Part shown: piece by piece, positions 1-8,387 of the stretch
Position numbering within the stretch: position 1 is the first letter of the stretch
Layout of the letters: every line of letters begins with the position of its first letter
Assembly: GCF_029871245.1 (NCBI RefSeq)
Contig: NZ_SSON01000080.1
Location: 1-64,000 of the forward strand
Source of the DNA: Pseudomonas sp. BN102
GTDB lineage: Bacteria; Pseudomonadota; Gammaproteobacteria; Pseudomonadales; Pseudomonadaceae
DNA: 64,000 nt
Direction of reading: 5' to 3'
The notes under the pieces: model-generated
Database searches by the model: none
Told to the model about the DNA's origin: nothing
Seen by the model: only the letters and a program-made list of their open reading frames with translations
Program-made: the position numbers and the translations under genes

Positions 1-101
1 GCCGCGCCGCTCATCGTCCCCTGCTGCTGGGGTGTCATCGAGGTGCAGCCGATCACGCCCGCTGCAGTGAGGACTGCGGCAAACAATAGGGACCGCTTCA
101 T
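1..101 (-). CDS. Small lipoprotein, 3' part cut by window edge
   Basis: The minus strand opens with ATG at 101 and reads a short basic N-terminus, a hydrophobic stretch and the lipobox V-I-G-C around residues 16-19, so this is a lipoprotein exported and lipid-modified at Cys19. An excellent Shine-Dalgarno (GGAGGTGAA) lies just upstream at 103-111. After the Cys comes a Ser/Thr/Gln-rich linker (TSMTPQQQGTMSGA), which in Pseudomonas often leads into a glycine-zipper domain; that identity is a guess because the rest is outside the window. It begins only about 11 bases after the stop of the upstream secreted-protein gene, so the two are probably cotranscribed. Confidence 0.7.
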   Translation of the reverse strand, partial: MKRSLLFAAVLTAAGVIGCTSMTPQQQGTMSGA

Positions 102-112
102 GTTCACCTCCG

Positions 113-493
113 CTACTTGTTCTGCTGCAGACCGGGCACGACCATCTCGAACCAGATGGTCTCGATGACGGGCCGTTTCACGCGGTCGGGATTGGCCGCG
201 TACCACTGGTTGAGCCCTTCACGCACGGTGTCGAGCGTGTGGCCCTTCAAGCCCCTGCCGAAACGCGGAATCAGGCTCTGCTCATCGGACAGCGGTTTCG
301 ACCCATGGTAGGCCGCCTCCACCTGGTAGGCGTTGGCGATGCCGACGAGATAGGCCTTCTTGAGCTGCTCCGACGACTGCATCCATTGCTCGCCGGTGAT
401 CATGGGCACCTCGTCGGCGCGGGCAATGCCCGATGCCGTCGCCAGGGTCACGCATGCCGCCAATACCAGCGTGCCCATTCGCAATGTTCTCAT
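113..493 (-). CDS. Small secreted protein of unknown function
   Basis: A 126-residue protein with an N-terminal signal peptide (basic start, hydrophobic core, probable cleavage after ARA near residue 26), so the mature protein of about 100 residues is periplasmic or secreted. I do not recognise the family. The mature part is mostly polar and helix-like, has conserved-looking Trp residues (GEQWMQSS, LNQWYAANP) and no Cys pairs. A GGAGGG ribosome site sits 6-11 bases before the ATG. The downstream lipoprotein follows within 12 bases, suggesting a two-gene envelope operon. Confidence 0.7.
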   Translation of the reverse strand: MRTLRMGTLVLAACVTLATASGIARADEVPMITGEQWMQSSEQLKKAYLVGIANAYQVEAAYHGSKPLSDEQSLIPRFGRGLKGHTLDTVREGLNQWYAANPDRVKRPVIETIWFEMVVPGLQQNK

Positions 494-682
494 CGTCTTC
501 CCTCCTCGCTAGGCTGAACCTCAACGCCGTGGCGCGGCCTGCACCGGCGGCCCTGGGTCGCTTCGCCGGATCGCGCTTCGAACCAGTCGAACATACCGGA
601 GCATCACCGGGCTCTCGCCGGCCCCGCATGTCAATGCCCGCACCCACAATTTCTCTTGCTGCACGCGAACTACACAGCAGTC

Positions 683-2230
683 CTACTCAGGCTGAGCCGT
701 GACCTGTTCCGTGGCTCGCTGCTTCGCCTCCTGTGCTTCCAGGATCAACCGATAGGCGATGTAGTACTTGTAGATATTGCTGACGTAAGTCACCGTCTCC
801 GCGCCGATTCGCTCGGCTGCGACATACTCGACGTTATGGAACCAGATGTTGGGATCCAGCCTGCGCTTGGCGGCTTCCTCGCGCAGCCGCGCAACTCTGG
901 CCGGTCCGGCGTTGTACGACGCGAAGGTAAACAGGACCTTATCCAGTTCGGTCATCGGTTCGTCACCGTAGTACCTGTCGATCATCACCCGCATGTACTT
1001 GACCCCAGCCTCGATATTCGACTGGGTTCGCCTGATATCGCCAACCTTTAGCTCCTTGCCTGTAGCCGGCATGACCTGCATCACGCCGATGGCTCCCACG
1101 GGGCTTCGAACGGACTGGTCAAGCCGCGACTCCTGGTACCCCTGAGCCGCCATCAGCAGCCAGTCCACACTGTACTTGTCACCGTATTGCTTGAAGAATT
1201 GAGTCAAATCGAGGAACTTCTTCCGCTCCGCCTGGGATGCAGCGTTCTTGATATATTTCGCGCTCTTCAGATAGCGCGTCAGAATCATATTTCCCGTTGC
1301 AGTTCCTTTGCGGTGACGAGTGACGAAGTCATCAACAGCCGTTTTGAGTTGCGGGCTCCCCTTCCGTATCGCCCAGGCAATCTCTCCCCCCGTGCGTATG
1401 GCAACCCCTTCATGGACCGTAACCGCGGGAAAGACCTGCTTCCAGAGGTCCGCCTTGTGCTTGTCCATGACGATGAGCGGAACCAGTCCCGCGTTTAGCA
1501 TCTCGACCAGGTCCTCGTCCTCCAACTCCTCCGGGGCCAACTTGATATTCACCGGGGGCCGATTCTCTGCGGCATAGCGCTTGTTCAGCGCAACCAGACT
1601 CTCGTAGTAACTGGAGGACTTGCGAACAAAGACCTCCTTGCCGGCCAGATCGTCGAGGCCGGCTACCTGGGGTGAGGCCGGGCCGGACAGAATCACTTCG
1701 CTGACATCGGTGTAAGCGGGCGCGGAGAAGTCCACTAACTCCCGTCTTCCGGGAGTAATGGTGAGGTTGGAAGCGGCTATGTCGCCCCTACCGGCAATTA
1801 GTGCGGGGAGTAGCTCATCCCTACTAACCGGGACGAAGACCACTTGAACCTTCAGATGTTTTTTGGCCCCCGACTTTGCAGAGGCCATCTTCTTGTTCAG
1901 TTCCTGCTCGAATAGACGGAACCACTCGTAGGTTGCGCCGCGCTGGGCACCCTTGTTCACGAAGTAAAAGGTTTTGCTATAGATCGTGAGGACCCGAATA
2001 ATCCTCCGTTCTTTCATCGCCTCAAGATCCCCCGTCCACGGCTTCTGGATCTCTGCCAGATCGACGGTGAGCGTCTCCGCTTGCGGCGATTCTGAGCGTT
2101 TGATCGCATCGGCAGCAGGGACGGGGCCGCTATACAAAGCCCCGAGAAGTGCCGCCAGACCAATAATGATCAGCCACAAGTGCGTCGTGCGATACGCCAG
2201 GGGGTGAAGTTGCAGCGACAGGTTCAGCAT
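683..2230 (-). CDS. MltF-like membrane-bound lytic murein transglycosylase
   Basis: A 515-residue protein with the two-domain plan of MltF. An N-terminal hydrophobic segment (about residues 18-34) acts as signal or anchor. Residues about 75-310 form a family-3 periplasmic solute-binding domain (GRGDIAASNLTITPGRR, then FVRKSSSYYESL). Residues about 345-490 are a lytic transglycosylase (SLT) domain, with the ES motif at residues 367-368 (QGYQESRLDQ) giving the catalytic Glu and GVMQVMPATG following. MltF enzymes cleave the MurNAc-GlcNAc bond of peptidoglycan with 1,6-anhydro product, and the first domain is regulatory. MltF is about this long in Pseudomonas. Codon use is less GC-rich than in the catabolic genes to the right, so it may be a divergent extra copy rather than the core mltF. 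Confidence 0.85.
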   Translation of the reverse strand: MLNLSLQLHPLAYRTTHLWLIIIGLAALLGALYSGPVPAADAIKRSESPQAETLTVDLAEIQKPWTGDLEAMKERRIIRVLTIYSKTFYFVNKGAQRGATYEWFRLFEQELNKKMASAKSGAKKHLKVQVVFVPVSRDELLPALIAGRGDIAASNLTITPGRRELVDFSAPAYTDVSEVILSGPASPQVAGLDDLAGKEVFVRKSSSYYESLVALNKRYAAENRPPVNIKLAPEELEDEDLVEMLNAGLVPLIVMDKHKADLWKQVFPAVTVHEGVAIRTGGEIAWAIRKGSPQLKTAVDDFVTRHRKGTATGNMILTRYLKSAKYIKNAASQAERKKFLDLTQFFKQYGDKYSVDWLLMAAQGYQESRLDQSVRSPVGAIGVMQVMPATGKELKVGDIRRTQSNIEAGVKYMRVMIDRYYGDEPMTELDKVLFTFASYNAGPARVARLREEAAKRRLDPNIWFHNVEYVAAERIGAETVTYVSNIYKYYIAYRLILEAQEAKQRATEQVTAQPE

Positions 2231-2685
2231 GATCGCGCTCCGACTGTATCGTGAACGGCCCCACTACTGCGGTGAACAGCCTGTCGCGCTGAGCCTTGGC
2301 GGTGGTTGAGGCATGGGGCTCGCGGCAGAAATAGCGCCCCGCGACAGCAGGATCGTTACAAACCAGTCACTGCGGCTGAATGCGTGCTCACCCAACCCGT
2401 CCCAACAGACAAGTTTAGGCGCCGGAGTAAAAACCGCGATGCAGGTGACACATGCTAGTACCGTCGCGACAACCGGCACGCACCGCCGAAGCGCTCCTGA
2501 TCCTGGTAAAGGCGCGTATAGCTGACCCTGCTTGTGTGGCTCCAATCGCCGACACAACTGCGCAACGCAGTTATCGCCAGTAAATTCTGAGAACGCTATT
2601 TCCAGCGCTTGGAGAGTGTCTAGGGAAGCGGCGGCGATTCAGTCTGCTTTTGGCCGGTTTCTGCCAGTTCCCACCGACAGCTTCG
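2231..2685. other. Intergenic stretch, no supported gene
   Basis: About 450 bases between the MltF-like gene and the insertion sequence. Short open frames exist on both strands but lack ribosome sites, recognisable motifs and typical codon use. It carries whatever promoter serves the MltF-like gene; I could not fix one. Confidence 0.4.
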
Positions 2686-2689
2686 GGTC

Positions 2690-2704
2690 CAGGCTGTGTG
2701 AAAA
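2690..2704 (+). repeat. IS left terminal inverted repeat
   Basis: CAGGCTGTGTGAAAA, exact complement of 4337-4351. The 4 bases just outside (GGTC) are repeated outside the other end. Confidence 0.85.
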
Positions 2705-2851
2705 GAGCAAAACTCGGGGTTCTGCATCGCTTCTGGTCTATGGCAAGGGCTGAGATGGGATATGGGCCGACATAGCGTTCTGCTTGCGGTAGTGGGTCTC
2801 TGAGGTCTCCGATGGCATAGGGAGACGGCAAGGAACGTGGAAAAGGCCTCC

Positions 2852-4288
2852 TCAGGACTGCAAGGCCGCCACCGCTTCGCGGATGCCCAAGATGCTCATC
2901 AACCGTTTGAGGTTGTAAGCGAGCACATGCAGGCTCATCTCCGTGCTCACTCGGGGTAGCGTTTTGGTCAGGAAGTGCGTCGAGCCCATCCAGTGCTTGA
3001 GCGTGCCAAACGGGTGCTCGACGGTCTGGCGGCGGATGCCCATCATCTCTGGCTGATGATCGAGGCGACGCTGCATGGCATCGATGACGTCTTCGTGCTC
3101 CCAGCGTCGAACTCGCCTGAATGGCTCATTGGTGCACTGCGATCGGAGTGCACATTGCTTGCAGTTCGAGCTCCAGTACGCATGTGTCGTCAAGCCGGCC
3201 TCAAGATTCGTGTAGCGATAAATCAGGCTTTGCCCCGCAGGACAGCGGTACTCATTCTTCTCCGGCACATACACAAAATCCTGCTTGCCGAAGCGCCCGT
3301 CCGCCTTGCTATTGGATGTCAGCGGCTTGGGGACATAGGTGGTAATGCCAGATTGGTCGCAGGCGAGGATTTCTTCGCCCTTGAAATAACCACGGTCGGC
3401 GACGACGGTCAGGCCTTCAACCCCGATGGCGCTGCGCGCCTGCTCGGCCATCATCGCCAGTGCCGAGCGATCATGGCCGACATTGGTGACCTCGTGGGCG
3501 ACGATGAGGTGATGTTGGTTATCGACGGCCGTCTGCACGTTGTAGCCGACCACGCCGGTGCCTCAGCCACTGGTGGCCATGGAGCGCGCATCCGGATCGG
3601 TCAGGGAGATCTGCCCGTCCGGTGCTTCACGCAACTGCTGCTCCATTTCCTTGAGTGCCTGCATCTGCTGCTTGAGCTTTTCGAGCTTGTCCTGCAGGCG
3701 GCTGGCCTTGGCTTCGGCGACATCAGATTGCGTCCGGTCGGCGGTATCCATCGCCGCCAGATAGCGCTCGATGCTTTTCTCGATCTGCTCCATGCGGGCG
3801 CGGAGCTTGCCCGGAGTGAAGTTGCGATCACGGTTGTTGACGGCTTTGAACTTGCTGCCGTCGATGGCCACGAGCGACTGTGAGAACAGCTCCAGTTGGC
3901 GGCACAGCACGACGAACTGGCGACAGACATTGCGGATGGCCTTGCCGTTGTCACGGCGGAAATCGGCGATGGTTTTGAAGTCCGGCGCCAGCCGTCCAGT
4001 CAGCCACATCAGTTCAAGGTTGCGCTGGCATTCGCGCTCCAGGCGGCGGCTGGATTGGATGCGATTGAGGTAACCGTAGATGTAGATCTTCAGCAGCACG
4101 GCGGGGTGATAGGACGGTCGCCCGGTTACAGCCGGTGCCACACCATCGAATTCCAAGGTTGCCAGGTCAAGTTGCTCGACGAAGGTTTCCACTACACGGA
4201 TCGGATTGTCTTCGGCAACGAAGTCATCCAGGCATTCAGGCAGCAAGCTGACCTGTGTGCGGCTCGCTTCCTCGATGAATCGCTTCAT
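2852..4288 (-). pseudogene. IS1182-family transposase with in-frame TGA
   Basis: Translation from the ATG at 4288 (MKRFIEEASRTQ...) gives an IS1182-type transposase of about 478 codons. The N-terminal part holds DNA-binding and DUF772-like sequence (GRPSYHPAVLLKIYIYGYLN), then a DDE region with AIDGSKFKAVNN, a coiled linker, VADRGYFKGEE and the Cys-rich CKQCALRSQC segment before HPFGTLKHWMG. The frame is broken once, by TGA at 3565-3563, after MATSG and before GTGVVGYNVQTAVD. Both halves are in the same frame and otherwise clean. The family normally has a sense codon there, most simply CGA, so one C-to-T change explains it. The element could be dead or depend on readthrough or restart at the GTG at 3553. 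Confidence 0.85.
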
Positions 4289-4336
4289 ACGCCGCCCCCG
4301 CTGACGTTGCTTCAGCAACTCTAGGCGAGACCGGCG

Positions 4337-4351
4337 TTTTCACACAGCCTG
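4337..4351 (-). repeat. IS right terminal inverted repeat
   Basis: Complement of the left terminal repeat, on the transposase-start side, followed directly by the duplicated GGTC. Confidence 0.85.
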
Positions 4352-4415
4352 GGTCGGATAGCGACGGTCTTGCCTCGACCGTCGCAGTGAATGGCTACCC
4401 GTCAACGGGCGGTGG

Positions 4416-4443
4416 ACAAAGCCCCGGTCACTAACCCGGGGCT
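4416..4443 (-). terminator. Hairpin terminator overlapping a stop codon (minus strand)
   Basis: An 8-bp GC-rich stem (AGCCCCGG / CCGGGGCT) with an 8-base loop, followed on the minus strand by TTTGT. The stop codon of the minus-strand remnant lies inside the loop. The T-run is short, so strength is uncertain. Confidence 0.5.
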
Positions 4444-4600
4444 GCCGGTTTTCTCGGCCGTTTCGCCGGCTTGGCTGACTTTGCGGGCTTGACGCTGGTG
4501 CGCCGGGTACGCGCCGGCGGGGTGAGTTGCTGCGCCAGGGTCATCGCCCGCGCCGACTCGGCGGCGGCGAGTTGCCGCCTGAATTCAGCTTCTACTCCAC
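4431..4600 (-). pseudogene. 3' remnant of an unidentified gene with a basic tail
   Basis: The minus strand carries about 50 codons in native-looking high-GC usage, ending in an Ala/Lys/Pro/Arg-rich tail (VKPAKSAKPAKRPRKP) and a stop that sits in a terminator-like hairpin. Upstream of about 4600 the same frame changes character and codon bias is lost, so I read this as the 3' end of a gene cut off by an insertion or deletion. The tail resembles the lysine-rich ends of DNA- or RNA-binding proteins; the family is not identifiable. Confidence 0.35.
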
Positions 4601-5138
4601 TGTGGTGGATGGTGCTGAGCTCCTGAAAAAGGGCAAGCAGACGAAGAACGAAAAGCCCTTGGTAAATCAACCGCCCGGCCCGAATCGTCAAAGCAATACG
4701 CCGGCTCCAGCAACCTCCTATTGCCATTACAACTCTGCACAACTCCAGGAGCGTGCCTGGGCCTATGTCCAAGCCGCTTTCGACAGGGAGGACTTCCCTT
4801 TGGAGGATCTCCAAGCCCATCGGGGTGTTGGAGCAGATGGCGCGGTTAACTGGTCGACATTTGTCGAGATGAAATCCTTCGCTCGCGAAGCACCATCAGA
4901 GATAACGCTCACCGAGGCCGAGTTTCGTCGAGCGCGAGAATGCAAAGCGAAGTTCTATCTCGTCATAGTCTCAGGGCTGGAGGAGGGCTTCGAGACTGAG
5001 ATGAGGATCTACGTGAACCCGTTGGGCACCCCATCCTGGTCACCCAAAGGCTCGGTTTCCGTCAGCGGACTCACAAAAGGTGCTGCGTTGGTTCTGACGA
5101 CGCAACGGCCGGAGGCGGACGGAGAGGAAAAATCATAG
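4587..5138 (+). pseudogene. C-terminal remnant with DUF3883 (NO VEIN-like) domain
   Basis: The open frame encodes a flexible Pro/Asn/Lys-rich linker, then a domain containing TFVEMKSFAREAPSEITLT and AEFRRARECKAKFYLVIVSG. This fits DUF3883, a PD-(D/E)xK-like fold in which the E-x-K is the putative nuclease motif and the following segment contains the T-x-x-E helix. In known proteins the domain sits at the C-terminus of large ATPase or helicase proteins, often in defence loci. Here there is no credible start, and the upstream end abuts another gene remnant about 240 bases from the insertion sequence, so only the C-terminal 160-180 residues remain. Base composition is lower in GC than the flanks. 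Confidence 0.55.
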
Positions 5139-5222
5139 GCGTGGGGATGAACTTGCCTCCTCAACAATAAGCATGGCGTCAACCTCGCCAAGATCCCGTA
5201 AAAGGCCCCTGTCAGCTTGAGT

Positions 5223-5259
5223 CCCCATGCCGTCTTAATCAGAGCACGGCGGCATGGGG
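5223..5259. terminator. Hairpin between remnant and hypothetical gene
   Basis: A 10-bp perfect stem (CCCCATGCCG / CGGCATGGGG) with a 17-base loop lies between the convergent genes ending at 5138 and 5270. It has no T-run on either strand, so it is only a candidate terminator. Confidence 0.3.
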
Positions 5260-5269
5260 CGATTGGGAT

Positions 5270-5830
5270 CTACTGATAGCCGCGCCAGTGCGCCTCGACC
5301 TGCCATAGCGGCTTACCGTCCATTGCCAGCCTAATGCCGCGAATGACCGCTTGGTACTGTTCAGCGTCGAGCTTCGACCATCTCAGTTTGCGCGCCGTGG
5401 CCCAGGTGGTTCGTAGGCCTCCGACGTTACGGGTATAAAGCTCATCAAGCAGAAGGCTATCAATGGGCGGATGGAGCATCCTGACGTTTTCGTGATCTTC
5501 ATAGCCACCGCACACAAAGGCGCCCTTCAGGTACACATTGATTAGCTTAGCGGCGACGCCGTGTCCGAAGCCGCATAGGCCATGCTCAGTGGCTGATTTG
5601 ATGGCATTCGCGCACCACTGACGGTGTACAGCATCGATATCCCTTTCATTTGGGAGCAATTCGGGATCGGCCAACAGAGCCGGAAGCCCAATGGTCTCGA
5701 TGATGCGCTTGCCCGTGCAGACATCAAAACGACAAGTTTTCGTGCTTGCCGCACGGCTTGCCGCCCATGCTGAATACCGGTGCTTATGCTCTACGATGCC
5801 GTAGCTTTGAGGCGTGTTTCCGTCGTTCAT
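5270..5830 (-). CDS. Hypothetical protein in accessory patch
   Basis: A 186-residue protein starting with ATG at 5830. No signal peptide or membrane segment. It is helix-like, with several Trp and Cys residues (HRQWCANAIKSA, RTTWATARKLRWSK) and a His-rich middle (GFGHGVAAKL). I do not recognise a named family; similar small orphan proteins occur in genomic islands. Its GC content and codon use are lower than those of the catabolic genes. It lies between the DUF3883 remnant and the ankyrin gene, which suggests joint acquisition. Confidence 0.55.
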   Translation of the reverse strand: MNDGNTPQSYGIVEHKHRYSAWAASRAASTKTCRFDVCTGKRIIETIGLPALLADPELLPNERDIDAVHRQWCANAIKSATEHGLCGFGHGVAAKLINVYLKGAFVCGGYEDHENVRMLHPPIDSLLLDELYTRNVGGLRTTWATARKLRWSKLDAEQYQAVIRGIRLAMDGKPLWQVEAHWRGYQ

Positions 5831-5941
5831 TCCTTATATCCCTATCACCCATGAATTGGCTCGACATGATTCTAATGTCCCTGCCAACGCGCAAAAACGG
5901 GGAACTCCGGGTGCAATTCACACACTTCCCCGAACTGACGT

Positions 5942-6880
5942 TTAACTGCGCGCTGGAAACCGCCAACTTTCATGTGGCCACTGGAGTCGTTTCCGCAGTA
6001 CGGGAATCCACTGCCGGCACCAGAATTCTCCAGACACCATGCCACTGCTCATCCCGCCACGAGCGAGATGAGGTACCCAGGTCTCAGCCTCAGGCGACAA
6101 GCGTGCCCCGGCGAGGGTTTCATGAGCTGCATGAACGATGTCCGATAGGGCCTCGGGTGTCTCGGGCAAGCCTACGTGACAGAGTGAACGGCGCATCTCC
6201 AGCCAGAGAAAGAGATCTCCCCTGAGTCCCCATTGAGATGGAGCGGGATCAAATAGGTCAGCCACGACTGCCCAAGACTTACCGAAAGGCGCTGATCCGA
6301 AGCGCTGCTGGGCTATCTGAAGTGCAGGGATGAAACGCTCTTTCCAGAAGCAGGCATTAGTCGTGAACTCGAAGCTGGCGATATCAAAGCGGAGCTCCTG
6401 TTGCGAGGATAACGGCAGCCCCGTCAATGCACGAATTGCATTCCCAATCCGCTCAGGCAACGTTTCGGCATCTGGTGGTGCAATTTCTAGACTGAACAGC
6501 TCAATGAGCCGATCACATACGATCTGGTTGCCGTCATAGCTGGTAAACAGCGAAGGTTGCTCTGCGACCACCATGCGCATCAGCTGGGACAGTGAGCGGT
6601 GAACCGGGGTGAGGATGAAAGCAAGAGCTTCATGGTCAGGATGCTTGTCGATAGCAATGTCTTGTGCGGTTTGCTGCTTCAGCGTCCTCAGATGAGGGTC
6701 AGCTCCCAGTGCCAGCAGTTCACCTACCACCGGCAGGCTGGCGCCATGCCAAGCGGCCTGATGCAGCGGTGCGTATCCCTTCCCTTCGCTGACTTCATTG
6801 ACCAGTTCAGGACGATTCCTGAGGACGTCCAGCAACGCATCCCACTGGCCATGAAATGCCATTTCCGTGACTTTACTCAT
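5942..6880 (-). CDS. Ankyrin-repeat protein
   Basis: 312 residues from the ATG at 6880 (MSKVTEMAFHGQWD). Longer frames start only at a TTG without a ribosome site. Residues about 8-75 contain two ankyrin repeats, with the classic GYAPLHQAAWHGASLPVVGELLALGAD signature split over repeats 1-2 and TAQDIA in the next. The rest (about residues 100-312) is a helical domain of unknown type, rich in Trp and Phe. Ankyrin repeats bind proteins, so an adaptor or antitoxin/immunity-type role is possible but not shown. No signal peptide, so cytoplasmic. It has accessory-region base composition. Confidence 0.7.
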   Translation of the reverse strand: MSKVTEMAFHGQWDALLDVLRNRPELVNEVSEGKGYAPLHQAAWHGASLPVVGELLALGADPHLRTLKQQTAQDIAIDKHPDHEALAFILTPVHRSLSQLMRMVVAEQPSLFTSYDGNQIVCDRLIELFSLEIAPPDAETLPERIGNAIRALTGLPLSSQQELRFDIASFEFTTNACFWKERFIPALQIAQQRFGSAPFGKSWAVVADLFDPAPSQWGLRGDLFLWLEMRRSLCHVGLPETPEALSDIVHAAHETLAGARLSPEAETWVPHLARGGMSSGMVSGEFWCRQWIPVLRKRLQWPHESWRFPARS

Positions 6881-7150
6881 CTCACTACCCCGATCCAAAG
6901 GCGGTGAAAGAATACCCTACGCAGCACGGTCTAGAGCTCAATAGTTTGCCGACGCTTCCGTCACCTATCAGCGAGCGGCTGCCGGGCGCAACAGCATCTC
7001 TACAAACTGACCCTGCCCCACGGCCGGGCCACGTCACGCTACCTCTTTCCGTTTCTCATGCATTGACAACTTGTCAATCCGAGACCACGCTAAGCACGCA
7101 TTTAGAGCAGGCCACGGGTGTCCGCGCTCGTCTAAATGGCGGTTGCTAGG
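6881..7150. other. Intergenic stretch upstream of the ankyrin gene, no supported gene
   Basis: No frame here has convincing coding character. The interval holds the presumed promoter of the minus-strand ankyrin gene and leads into the direct-repeat block at 7151. Confidence 0.4.
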
Positions 7151-7287
7151 AAAATCTCCACGTAGATGATTTTCGCAATGAAAATCTCGTCGTAGCTGAC
7201 GTTTTTCGCCTTAAAAAATCTCACGCTAGATGCGTAACTCATTGATTCTCTTGTGATGCAAAATCTCAAGATAGGTGACGTACGACA
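7151..7287 (-). repeat. Four direct 21-bp sites ending in TGTCG: transposon-end-like block
   Basis: Read on the minus strand, four copies of the pattern CTANNNNGAGATTTT, each preceded by roughly CGTCAN, lie at 7260-7280, 7215-7235, 7181-7201 and 7151-7171. Spacings are about 45, 34 and 30 bases, so roughly three to four helical turns. The outermost copy is immediately preceded by TGTCGTACG, with the TGT ending at 7287. A terminal TGT followed by several directly repeated, helically phased sites is the layout of Tn7/Tn402-type transposon ends bound by TnsB/TniA. No second end or transposase gene was found, so this is a solo end, or regulator sites that look alike. Confidence 0.5.
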
Positions 7288-7517
7288 CTCCGCCATGGCG
7301 TACCGCGTTTTGACCGTAAGTCGGCCGAAACGCGGCCTCACCTTGGATAATTCGTGATTTCCACGTCGGTCGCAGCATCAATGGGTTTTTCTCCTTAGAA
7401 CAAACAACTCAAGGCAGTACAACCGTCAATCTAAAACCTCCCCCCCTCCGGGGTGGGCCATCTGAAACTGCATTCTGTTGAACTCTGAATCGTTGATATT
7501 GCCCTTCGGAGTTTTTC

Positions 7518-8366
7518 ATGAGCCTTAACAGAATCGGTGTGATTGGTGCCGGCACCATGGGCAGCGGCATTGCCCAGGTCTGTGCCTCTGCTGGCCTGAG
7601 CGTCATCCTGATCGATGTCACCGAACCGGCCCTGGCCCGAGGCGTGGCCGCCGTGAACGAGGGCCTGCAACGCCAGGTTCGCAAAGCGAGGATCTGCGAG
7701 AGCGAGCGCGAAGCGACACTGGCACGGGTGCAGGCCACCACTGGCTACAGCAACCTGGCCGACGCCGATCTGGTGATCGAAGCCGCCACCGAAAACCTTG
7801 AACTCAAGCTGCGCATCCTGCGCCAGATCGAAGCAGTGGTGCCGACGGATGCGGTGATCGCCACCAACACCTCCTCCATTTCCATCACCCAGCTGGCCGC
7901 CGTGCTTGACCGCCCCGAGCGCTTCATCGGCGTGCACTTCTTCAATCCCGTACCGGCCATGCAACTGCTGGAGCTGATTCGCGGCTTGCAGACCTCCAGG
8001 CAGACCCACGCCGCAGTGGAGTCCTTCGCCAAGGCGGTCGGCAAGACACCCATCAACGCCGACAACGCTCCGGGATTCGTCGTCAACCGCATCCTGATCC
8101 CGATGATCAACGAAGCCGTCTTCGTGCTCCAGGAGGGCCTGGCCAGCGCCCGCGACATCGACACCGGCATGCAGTTGGGCTGCAACCACCCCATCGGACC
8201 GCTGGCCCTGGCCGACATGATTGGCCTCGACACCCTGCTCGCCATCATGCAGGTCCTGCACGACGGCTTCGGCGATCCCAAGTACCGCCCTGCCCGCCTG
8301 CTCAAGGACCTGGTCGCCGCCGGCCACCTCGGTCGCAAGAGCGGCCGCGGCTTCCACAGCTACTGA
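7518..8366 (+). CDS. 3-hydroxybutyryl/3-hydroxyacyl-CoA dehydrogenase
   Basis: 282 residues, the usual length of the single-function HAD enzyme. The NAD-binding motif GAGTMGSG is at about residues 10-17, and DADLVIEAATEN and NTSSISIT follow. The catalytic His is in GVHFFNPVPAMQLLELIRG, and the C-terminal dimerisation domain contains NHPIGPLALADMIGLD. It oxidises L-3-hydroxyacyl-CoA to 3-ketoacyl-CoA with NAD+. A CGGAG ribosome site precedes the ATG. The acyl-CoA dehydrogenase gene starts 21 bases after its stop, so the pair forms an operon ending at the terminator at 10256. No hydratase or thiolase is adjacent, so the enzyme likely joins other pathways. Confidence 0.92.
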   Translation: MSLNRIGVIGAGTMGSGIAQVCASAGLSVILIDVTEPALARGVAAVNEGLQRQVRKARICESEREATLARVQATTGYSNLADADLVIEAATENLELKLRILRQIEAVVPTDAVIATNTSSISITQLAAVLDRPERFIGVHFFNPVPAMQLLELIRGLQTSRQTHAAVESFAKAVGKTPINADNAPGFVVNRILIPMINEAVFVLQEGLASARDIDTGMQLGCNHPIGPLALADMIGLDTLLAIMQVLHDGFGDPKYRPARLLKDLVAAGHLGRKSGRGFHSY

Positions 8367-8387
8367 CACGCCCTCGAGGTTTCAGCC

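Larger units (their letters stand above)
2690..4351 (-). mobile_element. IS1182-family insertion sequence, 1662 bp
   Basis: The element is bounded by a perfect 15-bp terminal inverted repeat, CAGGCTGTGTGAAAA at 2690-2704 and its complement at 4337-4351. It is flanked by the direct repeat GGTC at 2686-2689 and 4352-4355, which fits a 4-bp target duplication. One transposase reading frame fills most of it on the minus strand, interrupted by a stop codon. The family call rests on the transposase: an N-terminal DUF772-type domain followed by a DDE domain. Intact ends and target repeat indicate a fairly recent insertion; the internal stop may prevent autonomous transposition. Confidence 0.85.

Noticed and set aside
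2264-2557. 97-residue minus-strand frame with a hydrophobic stretch
   Set aside because: No ribosome site, atypical composition, and no motif; it lies between an annotated gene and an insertion sequence.
7261-7290. CRISPR repeat
   Set aside because: Repeat units are degenerate, the spacers are short (about 9-24 bases) and vary in length, and no cas gene is present.
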